The notes beneath the pieces were generated by a model, which ran no database searches, had not been told where the DNA came from, and saw only the letters and a list, made by a program, of their open reading frames with translations. From positions 248,001 to 312,000 of the forward strand of contig CANNZV010001125.1 in assembly GCA_947561585.1 (NCBI GenBank): a DNA stretch of 64,000 bases, read 5' to 3'. The position numbers and the translations under genes were made by a program. Shown piece after piece: positions 35,142 to 49,278 of the stretch; positions within the stretch are counted from its first letter, which is position 1, and each line of letters opens with the position of its first letter. The DNA is from Caprella mutica (lineage: Eukaryota; Arthropoda; Malacostraca; Amphipoda; Caprellidae).

Positions 35142-35785
35142 TTGTGATGGTTAGCGTTATTGATGGTTAACGTTATTGATGGTTAGCGTTATTGATGGTT
35201 AGCGTTATTGATGGTTAGCGTTATTAATTGTTAGCATTATTAATGGTTAGCGTTATTGATGGTTAGCGTTATTGATGGTTAGCGTTATTGATGGTTAGCG
35301 TTATTGATGGTTAGCGTTATTAATTGTTAGCATTATTAATGGTTAGCGTTATTGATGGTTAGCGTTAATAATTGTTAGTGTTATTGATGGTTAGCGTTAT
35401 TGATGGTTAGCGTTATTAATTGTTAGCATTATTAATGGTTAGCGTTATTGATGGTTAGCGTTAATAATTGTTAGCGTTATTGATGGTTACGTTATTAATG
35501 GTTAGCGTTAATAATTGTTAGCGTTATTGATGGTTAGCGTTATTAATGGTTAGCGTTATTAGAGGTGATGGTTAGCGTTATTAGAGGTGATGGTTAGTGT
35601 TATTAGAGGTGTTGGTTAGCGTTATTAGTGGATAACGTTATTAATGGTTAGCGTTATTAGAGGTGATGGTTAGCGTTATTAGTTGATAACGTTATTAATG
35701 GTTAGCGTTATTAGAGGTGATGGTTAGCGTTATTAGTGGATAACGTTATTAATGGTTAGTGTTATTAGAGGTGATATTTAGCGTT
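35142..35785. repeat. Tandem array, 16-bp unit GGTTAGCGTTATTGAT (about 38 copies)
   Basis: The left half is 16-bp units with GAT, AAT and TAAT variants arranged in repeating blocks. The right quarter has longer units with TTAGAGGTGAT and GTGGATAAC. Confidence 0.95.
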
Positions 35786-36224
35786 TTAAATATATTAACA
35801 ATTACAATCTTTAGTTTTATCATTTTAAACAGTCTCATTCTTTATAGGAAGTTAATTTTTAACTGTCACAAATTTTAACGAATCTTTTCAATAATAAAGC
35901 TTGAAACTAGAATTATTAAAAACGATTATGGTTGCCTTTATGTAGTCCATTCCAAATCATAAATAAAATCCATATTAATTCAAATAAATTCAACAAAGTA
36001 CAACAGATAGAAGAAGCCCATTGTTACAATAGATTTGGTCTTCATGTTTGTTGTCTCCTATTCCTTTAAATATCTCTCTCGCTTCATCTCTGTCTCTATT
36101 AAAGGGCCGTACACACGTAGGGTTTTTAAAGTTTTTCCACCAGACTTTTTCTAAGCTCCTCCTACTTTTTCTACGAAAATATAAGAAAAAACGATATTAT
36201 GATTTATTGTAGTTGGTATCCATG

Positions 36225-37731
36225 GGTGCACCGACAATTGGCCTTCGACAATTGGGCCCAAGACTATAAGGCCCAGGACAATTGGCCCCCACGACAATTG
36301 GGCCCCAGAAAATTGGGCCCAAAGACAATTGGGCCCACGACAATTGGGCTCCAAACATTTAAGCCCAGAAACAAATTGGGCAGAACACACAATAAAGAAG
36401 TTTTACTTTGTTATCACTAGGGAAGTGACCATATTATCTTTGAAATATGCTTTATATTCTCTAAAATATGTTTTATATTCTTTAAAATATGTTTATATTT
36501 TTTTATTTGATTGATATACTTGATAAGTTATAAATGAGCAAGCCCCTTAAATGACATTTGGATGCTAATCTCATGTTTCAATGTAATGAAAATCTTTGAA
36601 GTATTTAAATAAGTCTTATTATTTTGAATCATGCCATGTGGATCAAATGTGTAATGTACATCGTCTGACAAAGACAAATATTTAGTAAAATGTGGGTAAA
36701 CTTTAAAGGTTATACGTTTCATTGATTATGAGAATACATTTTGTAATAATAATTCATAAAACTTTTCAATATTGAACAATGAACAGGCTTCAAAAAATTC
36801 ACATTAGCTTCAATTTAATTTGTATGTTCCAATAATTTCGGCATGTTTAAAATATCTATAGTCTTATTTTCTTTCGTTTCTTCATCTACAATAGCTACAT
36901 TCTTATTTTCTATTGGTTACATCCTAACTCATTCACTTCACAAGAGTTCACTATATAGAGGTACTGTAACTAGGAAATTTGTTGCGTACATGACCTATCT
37001 CAGTACAGAAAATTATTTTAGTTTAAAAGAATAATAATATTTATTCGCGAAAAGAATATTTTCTATTAAAAATTATTTACTTTTCATAACGAGAATATTT
37101 TTTTCATGTAAGGAATAATCTTTATTTCAAATATGCTCAAGACTGTATTTTTATACAAAACGCATATTGTCACAAAACTTGTTATTACAGTAGCAATGGT
37201 TTTTAATTTAGTTAATACCGTAAACTCTGAAAAAAATGGGCAAATAATATAATTATCTTTGGGCCCAATTGTCTGGGGCCCAATTTTCGTTGGGCCCAAC
37301 TATCGGGGCCCAATTGTCTTGGACCCAACCCAAGCAACCATGACACATTGTGCCAACATGGGCACTAGATGGTTAGATGGGCAAGAGATGGCAGACTGAA
37401 AAGTAGCCTAGAAATTACATGGGGATAATGTGGTTTTCCATTCTCATGGAATGTTACCTTGGAAGAAGATTGGTTCAATGTGGCGAATCAATCCCATTGA
37501 ATTGTCATATTGGCCCAACCTGTTTAATATATAGCGTATCAACATTATATTGCTGAAACGTGATTAACATATCGGCAACATATTGGGCTAAGATGGTTTC
37601 AACATAACAGCCAATGCTGTCACTGTGTTGGCCCATTTTGCAAAAAAATACACAGTACCAATACGATTTGTCAACCTAGTGCCCACATGGGCCCCATTAA
37701 CTTTGGTTGCTTGGGAACTGTCGGTCCAGGG
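36225..37731. mobile_element. Nested element with GGGCCCAATTG arrays and 8-bp target duplication
   Basis: It is inserted in the core of D1 and flanked by direct repeats TATCCATG (36217-36224 and 37732-37739). The ends are GGTGCACCGACAATTGG and, on the other strand, CCCTGGACCGACAGTT. Just inside the left end are about eight ACAATTGGGCCC-type repeats (36229-36390), and inside the right end the inverse set (37258-37328). The AT-rich middle (36391-37257) shows no transposase. The 8-bp duplication fits hAT-like insertion. Confidence 0.8.
37329..37715. mobile_element. Third-level nested element with CCCAAGCAACC ends
   Basis: The left end is CCCAAGCAACCATGACACA and the right end is CTTTGGTTGCTTGGG. 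Subterminal CATGGGCACTAG pairs with CTAGTGCCCACATGG. It is flanked by AA on both sides and splits the right end of the GGGCCC element. No coding capacity was seen. Confidence 0.8.
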
Positions 37732-37859
37732 TATCCATGATACCTGCAGATATCATGGATACCAACTCAATTAAATAATAATTATTGCATCTTTTCTTAT
37801 ATTTTCGTTTTAAGTCTGGTGAAAAGACTTAAAAAAACCTACGTGTGTACGGCCCTTTA

Positions 37860-38141
37860 GAGACAGAGTATCTCTATCTCCTAGAGACAGTATATATCTC
37901 TATCTCTTAGAGACAGACAGTCTATATCTCTGCCTAAGTGCTACTCCGTGCTCTCTCCTCCACATTAGCATATAATGAACACAGGACACTGAACTGTGGG
38001 GCCATACCTACCTTAATACTTACCTTAATACCTACCCCACCAAAAACACAAAATGCAAAGAACATTGAGAAAAATATGGTAAATATATCTTTTATATTCT
38101 CTTTATATATTTTTTTTATTAGATTTTTATACTTTATTTAG
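37860..38141. repeat. AGAGACAG/TATCTCTATCTC low-complexity repeats and spacer
   Basis: Imperfect repeats of AGAGACAG and ATCTCTATCTC occupy 37858-37930. The rest is AT-rich without a gene. Confidence 0.55.
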
Positions 38142-38338
38142 TATAATTTCCGATTTATTGGACGATTCCACATTTTCCGACACTATAAGAAGAAAGTTTT
38201 TATGATTATTGTTATTACAAGGGAACAATTTGTTAAATATGTAAATTAAAATAATGAACTAAATAATGATTATAATTATATATATTTTCTTACACGTCCG
38301 AAAAAGTGAAACCGTCCAATAACTTGGAACTAACCCTA
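38142..38338. mobile_element. Family A MITE, copy A16
   Basis: The left end is diverged (TATAATTTCCGATTTATTGG). The right end is CCAATAACTTGGAACTAACCCTA. It is of the TTCCGACA / ACGTCCGAAAAAGTG subfamily. Confidence 0.8.
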
Positions 38339-38639
38339 TATCATTTTATATGTTTCTAATATTTTATTTATATATTTTCACGTCTTTCATTTTTGAACAT
38401 ATTTTTCAAATATGTTCATTTTTTGGTCATTTATTTATCAAATAACACTATAAATAAAACTGAATGAATAATTATAGTAATATATAAATTATCATCAATA
38501 AAAAGCTTAGAATATAATAAACTATTTCAAATTTCAAACAGTCTGAATTAGTATTAATATAAGACTATAGAATCCTATATGAATGTATAGGTCAACAATT
38601 TACAGAGGTAGTATATATTTTCATTACATCATCCATTAT

Positions 38640-38850
38640 TTAAAAAATCTCTAAATAAACATTTTTTTTTCAATTATCCAATTTTTTTAACTATCTTAAA
38701 TAATCTTATTTTAATTATCTAATTTAAAAAAATCTCTAAAATACTAAAGATAATTATCCAATTTTAAAAAAATTCTAAAATAAAATAATAACATTTTTTC
38801 AATTATCAAATATTTTAGAAAATCTCCAAATAAAAAGATAATCATTTTTC
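38640..38850. repeat. Degenerate tandem repeat, about 50-bp unit (4 copies)
   Basis: Repeats contain AAAAATCTCTAAAATAA and TTTTCAATTATCCAATTTT with many substitutions. Confidence 0.65.
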
Positions 38851-39533
38851 CAATCTAGAGCAGTAGACCAGTTCATTTCTTTTTATGATGCTAATTAATA
38901 ACATTCTCATGAGATGAACTTGTCATATAGAGGACATTCGTAGAATATTCATTATCATGTATTATTAATCTATTAAATGAATAATTGAATATGAATTGGG
39001 ACATTGAATTTGACTGCATATTTAATTAAAAGCTGTTTACTACTCTATAAATAGTTATTGTTCCTGCCTGCATTTTCTGTCTGTCTATATACCATCATAT
39101 TAGTAATAGTTACTATACATTATAGTGGCTGTATAGCAACAATAATGTTATATCTAATTACCCATTAACTGATATATATACGTATTGCTAATGACAATGC
39201 ATGTATACGGGACCTATCTAATCGTTGATGCACATATGTGTATTTGTTACATGCAATTTTCATTGGCATTGGAATAGGTGATGGTGTGAATTAATAGTAA
39301 ATAGATACACAAACTCAGGGTCTCATTATCTTTATTTCATATATAAAATATCATTACAATTATTCATGAATACTGTTATTTCCATCAAGGTAATAAAGCA
39401 TTTAAAATGATTAAAAAAGCAACATAATCCCCACAAAAAAAAACACAGGTTGATACGTGTTTTGTTATGTTTATACGTGAACATGTTTAAACATGTTTGG
39501 ATATGTATGAACAATTATAAGCGTGTTTAAAGC
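38851..39533. other. AT-rich intergenic DNA
   Basis: No gene was recognised. Near 39475 there are ACATGTTTAAACATGTTTG words that recur in VPS13B intron 12. Confidence 0.45.
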
Positions 39534-39966
39534 TGGGTTCGGTCAAGGGGTGTAGGTCATAAGCCCCCCCGGTCAAGAGCCCCCCCCCCCCCCAGTCATG
39601 AGTCCCTCCGGTCAAGAGCCCCCCCTGTTTTTAATCCTTATTTACCTATATTATTTAATCCTTATTGCAACTTTTGTAGTTCATTACTGATTAAACATAA
39701 AATATATGTATATAGGGGAACCCCCCTGCCAGGTCATTAAACAATCATGAAGTGTGCAGTATAACAAACTAGCGGATATAACAGACTACATTAGCAACTC
39801 TCAGTTATTTCTATCTAAGTAGTTCTTCATTTACTAATTAACTAGGTAAATAAGGATTAAAAAAACAGGGAGGGGGGGGGGGGGGCGATCGTGACCGGGG
39901 GAGTTTATGACCTAGGGGGACTCATGACCGGGGTGGCTCGTGACCGGGGGGGGGGGGGGGGAACCT
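39534..39966. mobile_element. Foldback element with C/G-run arms
   Basis: The left arm is CCCCCGGTCAAGAGCCCCCC-type sequence with runs of up to 14 C, then TTTTTAATCCTTATTTACCT. The right arm is the inverse (AGGTAAATAAGGATTAAAAA, then GTGACCGGGGG repeats with runs of about 15 G). The central part is AT-rich without a gene. Confidence 0.75.
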
Positions 39967-40011
39967 ACTCCCGTTTTAAGCGTGTTTGAATTTATTAAAA
40001 CTGTGCAATTA

Positions 40012-40249
40012 TATAGAGTAGAACTCCTCTATAATGAACTCTTGTATGGTGAACACAGTGTCCTGAGTAAGGAAGTAGCCTCTATAGTAAACAAATTCTC
40101 TTTAGTCTGCTATAAAATGGCTATAAGTTTGTTAGAAAACTGATTGCCATTTATGGCAGACTCAAGAAAAAATTAATGTAGAAGCTACTTCTTTACTCAG
40201 GAGACTACATTCACTATACAGGATTTCATTATAGAGGAGTTCTACTGTA
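40012..40249. mobile_element. pogo/Tc1-like MITE with AGTAGAACTCCTCTATAATG ends
   Basis: The left end is AGAGTAGAACTCCTCTATAA. The right end, on the other strand, is ACAGTAGAACTCCTCTATAA. Both are bordered by TA, and internal inverse parts carry GTAGCCTC/GAAGCTAC. The CAGTAGAACTCC motif and TA flanks are typical of pogo-group elements. Confidence 0.7.
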
Positions 40250-40631
40250 TATTGAATTACAACATTCAATTAATAGTTATGATTAGAAGAACAAAAAATC
40301 ATATCTAGTTATCTTAATTATTCTCACGCTATGGTTAGAGCTTAAAATACTGTATTTAGTTTTCTTTCTAGCTGTTGATCAGTAGTTTCTTGTCTATATA
40401 ATTCATTATTGAGGAACCAAGAAGTTACTTTGATTACCTGACATGTTGCTAATCATTAGAATCTACAAAGTTCCCTAAAAGTTTCTTCAGCAAATGTAGG
40501 TAGGTACATCTGAATAGAAACCTTGAAAAGTAACTAATTGATATTGTGACTTAGCATGAACTAATTAGTGTAACATAGAATCCTTGACTATTATATACTA
40601 ATGTATCTTCCATTACTGATATTTATCATTA

Positions 40632-40795
40632 GGGTTGTGACAATATGCATAGATCCTCAATTATTATAGACGGATTGAATTAAAGACTATTTAATCGTTC
40701 TGAATCAGCGGTATATAGTATTCGATACCATTTCATTTCGTTTCGTCTATGATATTCTTAAGATCTAAGATTTTAAACGCATATTGTCACAACTC
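40632..40795. mobile_element. Family C MITE, copy C3
   Basis: The left end is GGGTTGTGACAATATGC and the right end is CGCATATTGTCACAACTC. The inner part contains TTAAAGACTATTTAATCGTT and ACCATTTCATTTCGTTTCG. Confidence 0.9.
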
Positions 40796-42312
40796 TATTT
40801 GCCACTGTTTAAGTGTAGGTATATAATTTTGCTGATTTAAGTTAGTAAATGAATAATAACGATAATATTTACCATGGCAGTACCAAAGACCGCTAACCTA
40901 ACCTTGTATAACTATTTTTGAGGCTGCACTCAATATTTCTCGAACGTGTAACAATCGATCGATGGTTGCGCTAACGATGGATCCATAGGTGGCGCAGTAT
41001 GAACTATCAATATCGCAGATCGGTCAAAAGCGCATGACATTTATATCTAAATTGAAAAATAATTAATGAATAAGAATATACAAACACATATTTTTTAAAT
41101 ACACTTGGGATTGCCTTTATTTTACCTTCAAATTTCAAAATTTCGACTACTCTATAAAATATCTCAATTCATATTAAATATTATAGGTATTATTAGATTA
41201 AGTATATTTTACTCACAGAGGTTTCAATTGCAATATAGGTATGTACTTCCCTATTCCTTATCATTATATAGTTATCAAATAATCATGTGCCATTTCAGTA
41301 CGTTATTATAAAAACCAATACATAATTATAGGCATAGTAAATAGATAGTAACTAATTATTTACTATAATTATAGGGTACTTTTTTAAATTTACCCTAGAG
41401 AAAATCATAGGAAAAATCCGAGGAAAAGTTCGCCTTTATCTACTTGCCGCCGGGAATTTATAAACTTTGGGTAATTACTCTCAGCTTCTAAGGGTATTTT
41501 CTGACATTATTTTCAAACAATTAAGCTTATGACGTCACAAAGACCAAGGTTTTAAGTACTACCTATTCGTAATAAAGTGATGTTTTTAAAGTAGTAATCA
41601 ATTTGGTTCATAATTTATTCAATATTTATACTTCAAAATAAAGGTTTCTTATCCATTACATTTAGCCATTTAATTGAATGTTGATTACTAATTATTGGCG
41701 CTTATGACGTCACGTAATTTATTGTCAAGTTATTTTGAATTTCGCATCAATGGAACAGCTGAGCCTTTAAATTTTATTGAGTCTTCTGTTCCTGGACCAG
41801 CTGTTTGAAAAGTTATGAGGCATACACCCCATACAGTAGTAACGGCATACATAGGTATCCATATGTAACCCTTGTCAAGAAAAGTAGAAGGCCGGCAAGA
41901 AGTATATATAACTGTTATGATATTTATTAACCAACACGTTCAACAGTAAATACTAAATAGAATAGGTAGGTACTTACCTATCTAAAACCAAATAGGTAGG
42001 TAGAACTTAGAAGTAGATATTCTTAAAATATCTTTCATATTTGTTTTGCTTTTGTCACCCTGGCAGGCTGGCCAATGGCCATGACCCGTATTGAATAGAT
42101 AGGTAGCCTATGTTATATATTACAGGGATAGAATTATAAAATGTATAAAAAAATTATTTATGTAGGTACTTACTTACTTAAACCAAGTTTCATTTCTCAT
42201 TTTTCATTCCCTTTTTGATGTTTCAGTGTTCTGTTTCAGTTCCACCATTTGACATTTTTCATGTGCTATGTTTCAGAGTATTTATGCCAATTAAAGGCAA
42301 TAAACTTATAAA
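40796..42312. other. AT-rich intergenic DNA
   Basis: No gene was recognised. Two TGACGTCA octamers lie near 41528 and 41705. Short TAGGTAGGTA-type repeats occur around 41955-42010. Confidence 0.45.
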
Positions 42313-42338
42313 GTGTAAGCCAAATAATTGGCTTACAC
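42313..42338. repeat. Short perfect hairpin
   Basis: GTGTAAGCCAA and TTGGCTTACAC face each other across four bases. Confidence 0.8.
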
Positions 42339-42489
42339 AATATCTGATTTAAATCCTTTATTTCCATGTTAATTTTTGCTTTATTTTTTTAAACCATTCA
42401 GATTCAGGGCCTTGCCAACTCAGAGTGCAACTGCCAACTGGCAAAGTCACTAAAGTGTTACCAAGTGTTTTCCAAAAAATTCTCTAGGT

Positions 42490-43285
42490 ATTGTTCCTTC
42501 TGTTCAGTGTTCTCAACTTTTCAGTAAAATACATGTAAATAAATATAAGAGAAAAGTAAGAATGGTTTGCACAGATAATGATGAAAATAAAAATGTCCCA
42601 TTTTCCCAGTCGGCAGTCTGCAGAAAATAGGACATTTTTGACATTTTCTGTGCGAACAATCCTTAATTTCCTCCTCTATTTGCAATTTTTACATGTATTT
42701 TACTGAGAACAGAAGCCGAAATAGAGGATTTCTTGGAGAATACTTAACCAGTTTCTGCAGTCTGGCGGCCCAAGTAATAAAGCATGTCCAAACTCGCCAT
42801 TTTAATGGCGAGTTTGTGACTGTTATTTTGAGCCCTTCACTTGCAAATGGTGAGTTTTATCTATTTTTCTCCTATGCTACAATGTTATTTTGGAGAGAAT
42901 TAATGATAATTTGATCATTTTGGAGAGAATTTGTTGAATTTTGGAGAGAGCTGGAGAGACAAATGGCGAGTTTATGCGACATACTATTTTACTTGGCTGG
43001 CGGCAGACTGCAGGAACTGGTGAACTGTTCTCCAAGAAATCCTCTATTTTGGCTTCTGTTCTCAGTAAAATACATGTAAATATAGGAGGAAATTAAGGAT
43101 TGTTCGCCCAGACTAGACTGCAGGAACTGGTAAACTGTTCTCCAAGAATTCCACTATTTTGGCTTCTGTTCTCAGTAAAAAACATGTAAATATAGAGGAA
43201 ATTAAGGATTGTTCGCACAGAAAATGTTAAAAATGTCCCATATTCTGCAGACTGGCGCACAGAAAATGTCAAAAATGTCCCATGC
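42490..43285. mobile_element. Large foldback element with multiplied arm
   Basis: The left arm (42565-42770) contains GACATTTTTGACATTTTCTG, then AACAATCCTTAATTTCCTCC and ACAGAAGCCGAAATAGAGGA. The right arm carries the inverse twice in tandem (43010-43105 and 43120-43225). A CTCGCCATTTTAATGGCGAG palindrome sits between (42795-42815). The open frame at 42693-42914 is internal to it and not convincing. Confidence 0.75.
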
Positions 43286-43651
43286 TGTTGTTCACTGTTG
43301 TCATGATCAAATTATTCATTATAGTTGTGTAATTATCAATATCTAAATAATAAATTAACTATTCAGTTTAAATGTAGCTACATTTTTTTATATCCTTATT
43401 TCTTATGATCATTAATGATTAAATTTATATTCTTGTACTTTTTAATTAACATCATTATCATTAAGTACACAAATTGAGTAGGATAGATTATTGGTTTATT
43501 TAATTGTCAATATTAAAACTCTCATTTATTCAATATTCTTCAGGTATTTATTTATATTACTAATTATAAACGACTAGTCAGTTTTATGATTAACGACAGC
43601 ATCATTTTTACTGTTGGAGAGATACTACACGGACACCGGAGAGTAATCACG

Positions 43652-46368
<2,717 letters not shown>

Positions 46369-46546
46369 CACGAGTGGTTTGTAGTATCTTCTAATTTGTT
46401 GTACAGTAGCTAGTTAGCGAACTCACAAATAATGTAAATATGTAGTTAAGGGAGCGAGCTTTTAAAATGGGGATTAGTAGCTAGTGACTTGGGCCAGTAT
46501 CATGAATGTACCGTAACGGTGTGATTTATAATGTCTGTAACTTTTT

Positions 46547-46755
46547 TAGGGCAAGTTACATATTATCGGACACTTCCACATTTTTGATCATATAAAAAAC
46601 TACATATATAATTTGACGTTCTAATTAGTATCCATGATACCTGCTGCTATCATGGATACTAATCAAAATAACGAGTTAAAATATCGCATTTTATTTTATT
46701 TTCTCATATAGCTAACCGAAAATGTGGAACTGTTGATAATTCGTAAGTTACCCTA
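46547..46755. mobile_element. Family A MITE, copy A18
   Basis: The ends are TAGGGCAAGTTACATATTA and ATAATTCGTAAGTTACCCTA. The core is TATCCATGATACCTGCTGCT. It lies 178 bases after the SLC66A2 stop, probably in its 3' UTR or just beyond. Confidence 0.9.
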
Positions 46756-47024
46756 TTTATTATACTAAGATTTAAAGGGAACAACTAACTAACTAACTAA
46801 CTACCTGATAGCATTAAATGGTAATTAGAGCTAATGGATGTAAATAATAATAAGTTAATACTACTCTGTCAGCTATGGGCTAGAAAATAATATATTTTTC
46901 TTTTAAATATTTTAATGAGTAGTCTAGAATCTAGATACTGGCATGACAAATTACTTCCTACGAATTGGGTAATTTGAATTGAATTTTTAATGCTTTTATT
47001 TATTTTGCATAAAGTGCATTTCAT

Positions 47025-47185
47025 AATTCAGGTCCCCATTACTTTTCTTTGCTCAAAGTTTTCTTTGAGTAAAATCATAGAAAACTATGATCATTGAGGG
47101 ATAAGTATGACGTTATATAATTTAAACATACAAATACTTCATAACTCGAGTGCATTTCATAACTCAGGAGTTTCACTGTAGCTCC
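47025..47185. mobile_element. Family F (pogo-like) MITE, copy F2
   Basis: The right end is CATAACTCAGGAGTTTCACT followed by GTAG. The left end has CATAATTCAGGTCCCC. The internal ATCATAGAAAACTATGATCA and GAGGGATAA match copy F1. The end on the minus strand (CTACAGTGAAACTCC) is pogo-like. Confidence 0.65.
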
Positions 47186-47673
47186 TCTGCGTCAATGTGC
47201 ATTTTTCATCATTTTCTCAATATATTTAAGAAATCCTGTTGAAATTAGAAATTATTCTATTTTCAAAATTTCTTCTAGTTGGTAATGATTTAGTTTGGTG
47301 CCATAGTAGTTTTTAATTATTTAATATATGTATTTACTCACAATGCAGCATTGTCTTTTTTCTTAATTTTTAGTTTGGTATAATAATTGACTTCATTTTT
47401 TTCATCTGTTGTCTTATTTATTCAACTATATTTGTCTGTTCATAATAGTTTTTCCTTCACTAAACATGTATGTATTCGGTGGTTTCCATTAAGTGGCTTA
47501 ATTGTGTGCATTTGAGTTCAACCCCTTTGCTACTGTTTATTTATCTGCTCTGCAACATGAAGAATGAAATATAAGTTTACCTGTCAAATAGAAGTTATTT
47601 TAGTCTGAACAAATTTTTGGTCCAAAGTGATGATGGAGGTATCATTGAATGGGGAAGGAATTCAGCAACTAAC
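47186..47673. other. AT-rich spacer between SLC66A2 and VPS13B
   Basis: No gene was recognised. Confidence 0.45.
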
Positions 47674-47914
47674 TAAAGGGCCGTACACACGTAGGGTTTT
47701 TTAAGTCTTTCCACCAGACTTTTTGCTAAGCTCCTCCTACTTTTTCCACGAGAATATAAGAAAAAACGATATAATTATTTATTTTAGTTTGTATCCATGA
47801 TACCTGCAAGTTTAATTTTATCGTTTTTTCTTATATTCTCGTGGGAAAAAGTAGGAGAAGCTTAGCAAAAAGTCTGGAGGAGAGACTTTAAAAACACTAC
47901 GTGTGTACGGCTCC
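47674..47914. mobile_element. Family D foldback element, copy D2
   Basis: The left arm is AAAGGGCCGTACACACGTAG and the right arm is CTACGTGTGTACGGCTCCGT. Both arms hold CTAAGCTCCTCCTACTTTTT-type sequence. The core is reduced to TATCCATGATACCTGCAAG. Confidence 0.9.
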
Positions 47915-48906
47915 GTAAGAGTCCATTTCGTTTCAAAATTCCTACCTACTCTAGAGTGGAAAAAATTAAAAAACCTCTTTGGTCTCTCCTGAAAAGTTCT
48001 ACTTTTTGGGATGGCAAACTTTATTTCTTTCCTAATAAATAAATTAAATTAAATTTATATCCTTCCTCAATTTCTGACGTAGAGTAACGATATGGAAATT
48101 GTTTGATGCGTAAAGACTTTTTCAGAATTAATCTTGAATCAAAAGTTAGGATGTCACAACTATGAAATTTTCGAGATAAAAAAATTGTTTTCAATCCCAT
48201 AGTCAGAATTTTGAAAAAATGAATTTAGTTTTGTTGACGAAGACTTTGCGCATCCAATGATACTAATGTCAACACTGTGGGTCAAAAATTGATGGAGGAG
48301 ATACATTTCTTGCACCCCACTTCCTAAAAATCACGTTTTCTATGAAATTTTTTACCACAAACTAAAAAGATTCATCATTCGATATTTTGTAAGTGTATCA
48401 AATTTCAAAATTCTATTGTAGTTATTATAAATCAGTCACTTTGTAAGGGAGAACTTTGTTTTTCCACATTTCTTCTCAGTTTGCCTGTCACTGTTAGAAT
48501 TACCCTCATGTCTGTGATGAGAATTAAGTGTGAATTTAGTCTTATTTAAATGTTAGAATTTGTGTTCTAAACACTACTGACTTTCTACATCGAATTTGCA
48601 CAAATATTCTATTTATTTTGCACAAATTTTCACATGTTATTTTGCACAAATGTTCTCACTTAAGTGTGTCTGTCTAGTCATTCACTCTGTTTTCTCTCAA
48701 AAAATGAATAAGGTTTAATGTAAACAAATGGTATTTTAAGTTAAATAGTTTGCAGGGGTATTAGTTAAAACTTTTTATTGTATAATCTTTTGTAACTTTG
48801 AATGGGGGAATAAATTTGGGAGTTTTTCGAATGTAGCTTTTTAGAGTTTTTTAAACTCTATAGTTATAAAATCTTTTGTAAAATTCGAATTTGTTTAATA
48901 GGTATA
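47915..48906. other. AT-rich spacer between SLC66A2 and VPS13B
   Basis: No gene was recognised. Candidate poly(A) signals for SLC66A2 (AATAAA near 48036 and 48809) occur, but none can be assigned. Confidence 0.4.
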
Positions 48907-49042
48907 TAGGGTAAGTTCCCAATTGGCGGTCACTATTAGATCTTCGTTCATATAATAAAAAACGATATAATAATAATTTTATATCGTTTTTTCGTGTATG
49001 ACCGAAAATGTGGTACCGACCGATAATTCGTAACTTACTCTA
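48907..49042. mobile_element. Family A MITE, copy A19
   Basis: The ends are TAGGGTAAGTTCCCAATTG and ATTCGTAACTTACTCTA. The arms meet at AACGATATAATAATAATTTT and its inverse. This is a minimal copy of about 135 bp. Confidence 0.9.
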
Positions 49043-49085
49043 CTACTAGATAGATTTTATTTTTAACCATTCCCTGAAGATTCAA

Positions 49086-49278
49086 TAAGGCAAGTTTCGA
49101 CTTATCGGGTGATTCTACATCATTAGCAAAATGTATAAAGCCAGCTAGTAATTATTATTCAAAAGGATATACACTATCCATATCATTTTAAATTAAGGTT
49201 GGATAATAATTATTATAGTAAATAAACTTCTTAGTGATCGGAAATGTGAAACAGACCGATAACTCGAAACCTGCACTA
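49086..49278. mobile_element. Family A MITE, copy A20 (diverged)
   Basis: The left end is AAGGCAAGTTTCGACTTATC. The right end is GACCGATAACTCGAAACCTG. The inner arms are eroded. Confidence 0.7.

Larger units (their letters stand above)
36100..37859. mobile_element. Family D foldback element, copy D1, interrupted by nested insertions
   Basis: The left arm is AAAGGGCCGTACACACGTAG and the right arm is CTACGTGTGTACGGCCCTTT. Inside are TTTCCACCAGACTTTTT-like and AATATAAGAAAAAACGATAT sequences, then the core palindrome. Removing the 36225-37731 insertion restores an element of about 245 bp like D2 and D3. Confidence 0.9.

Noticed and set aside
35142..35785. GGTTAG words as interstitial telomere repeat
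   Set aside because: The true period is 16 bp (GGTTAGCGTTATTGAT). The hexamer match is incidental.
36151..36420. Open frames on both strands with GPIV/GPRQLGP repeats
   Set aside because: They come from the GGGCCCAATTG repeats of a nested transposon.
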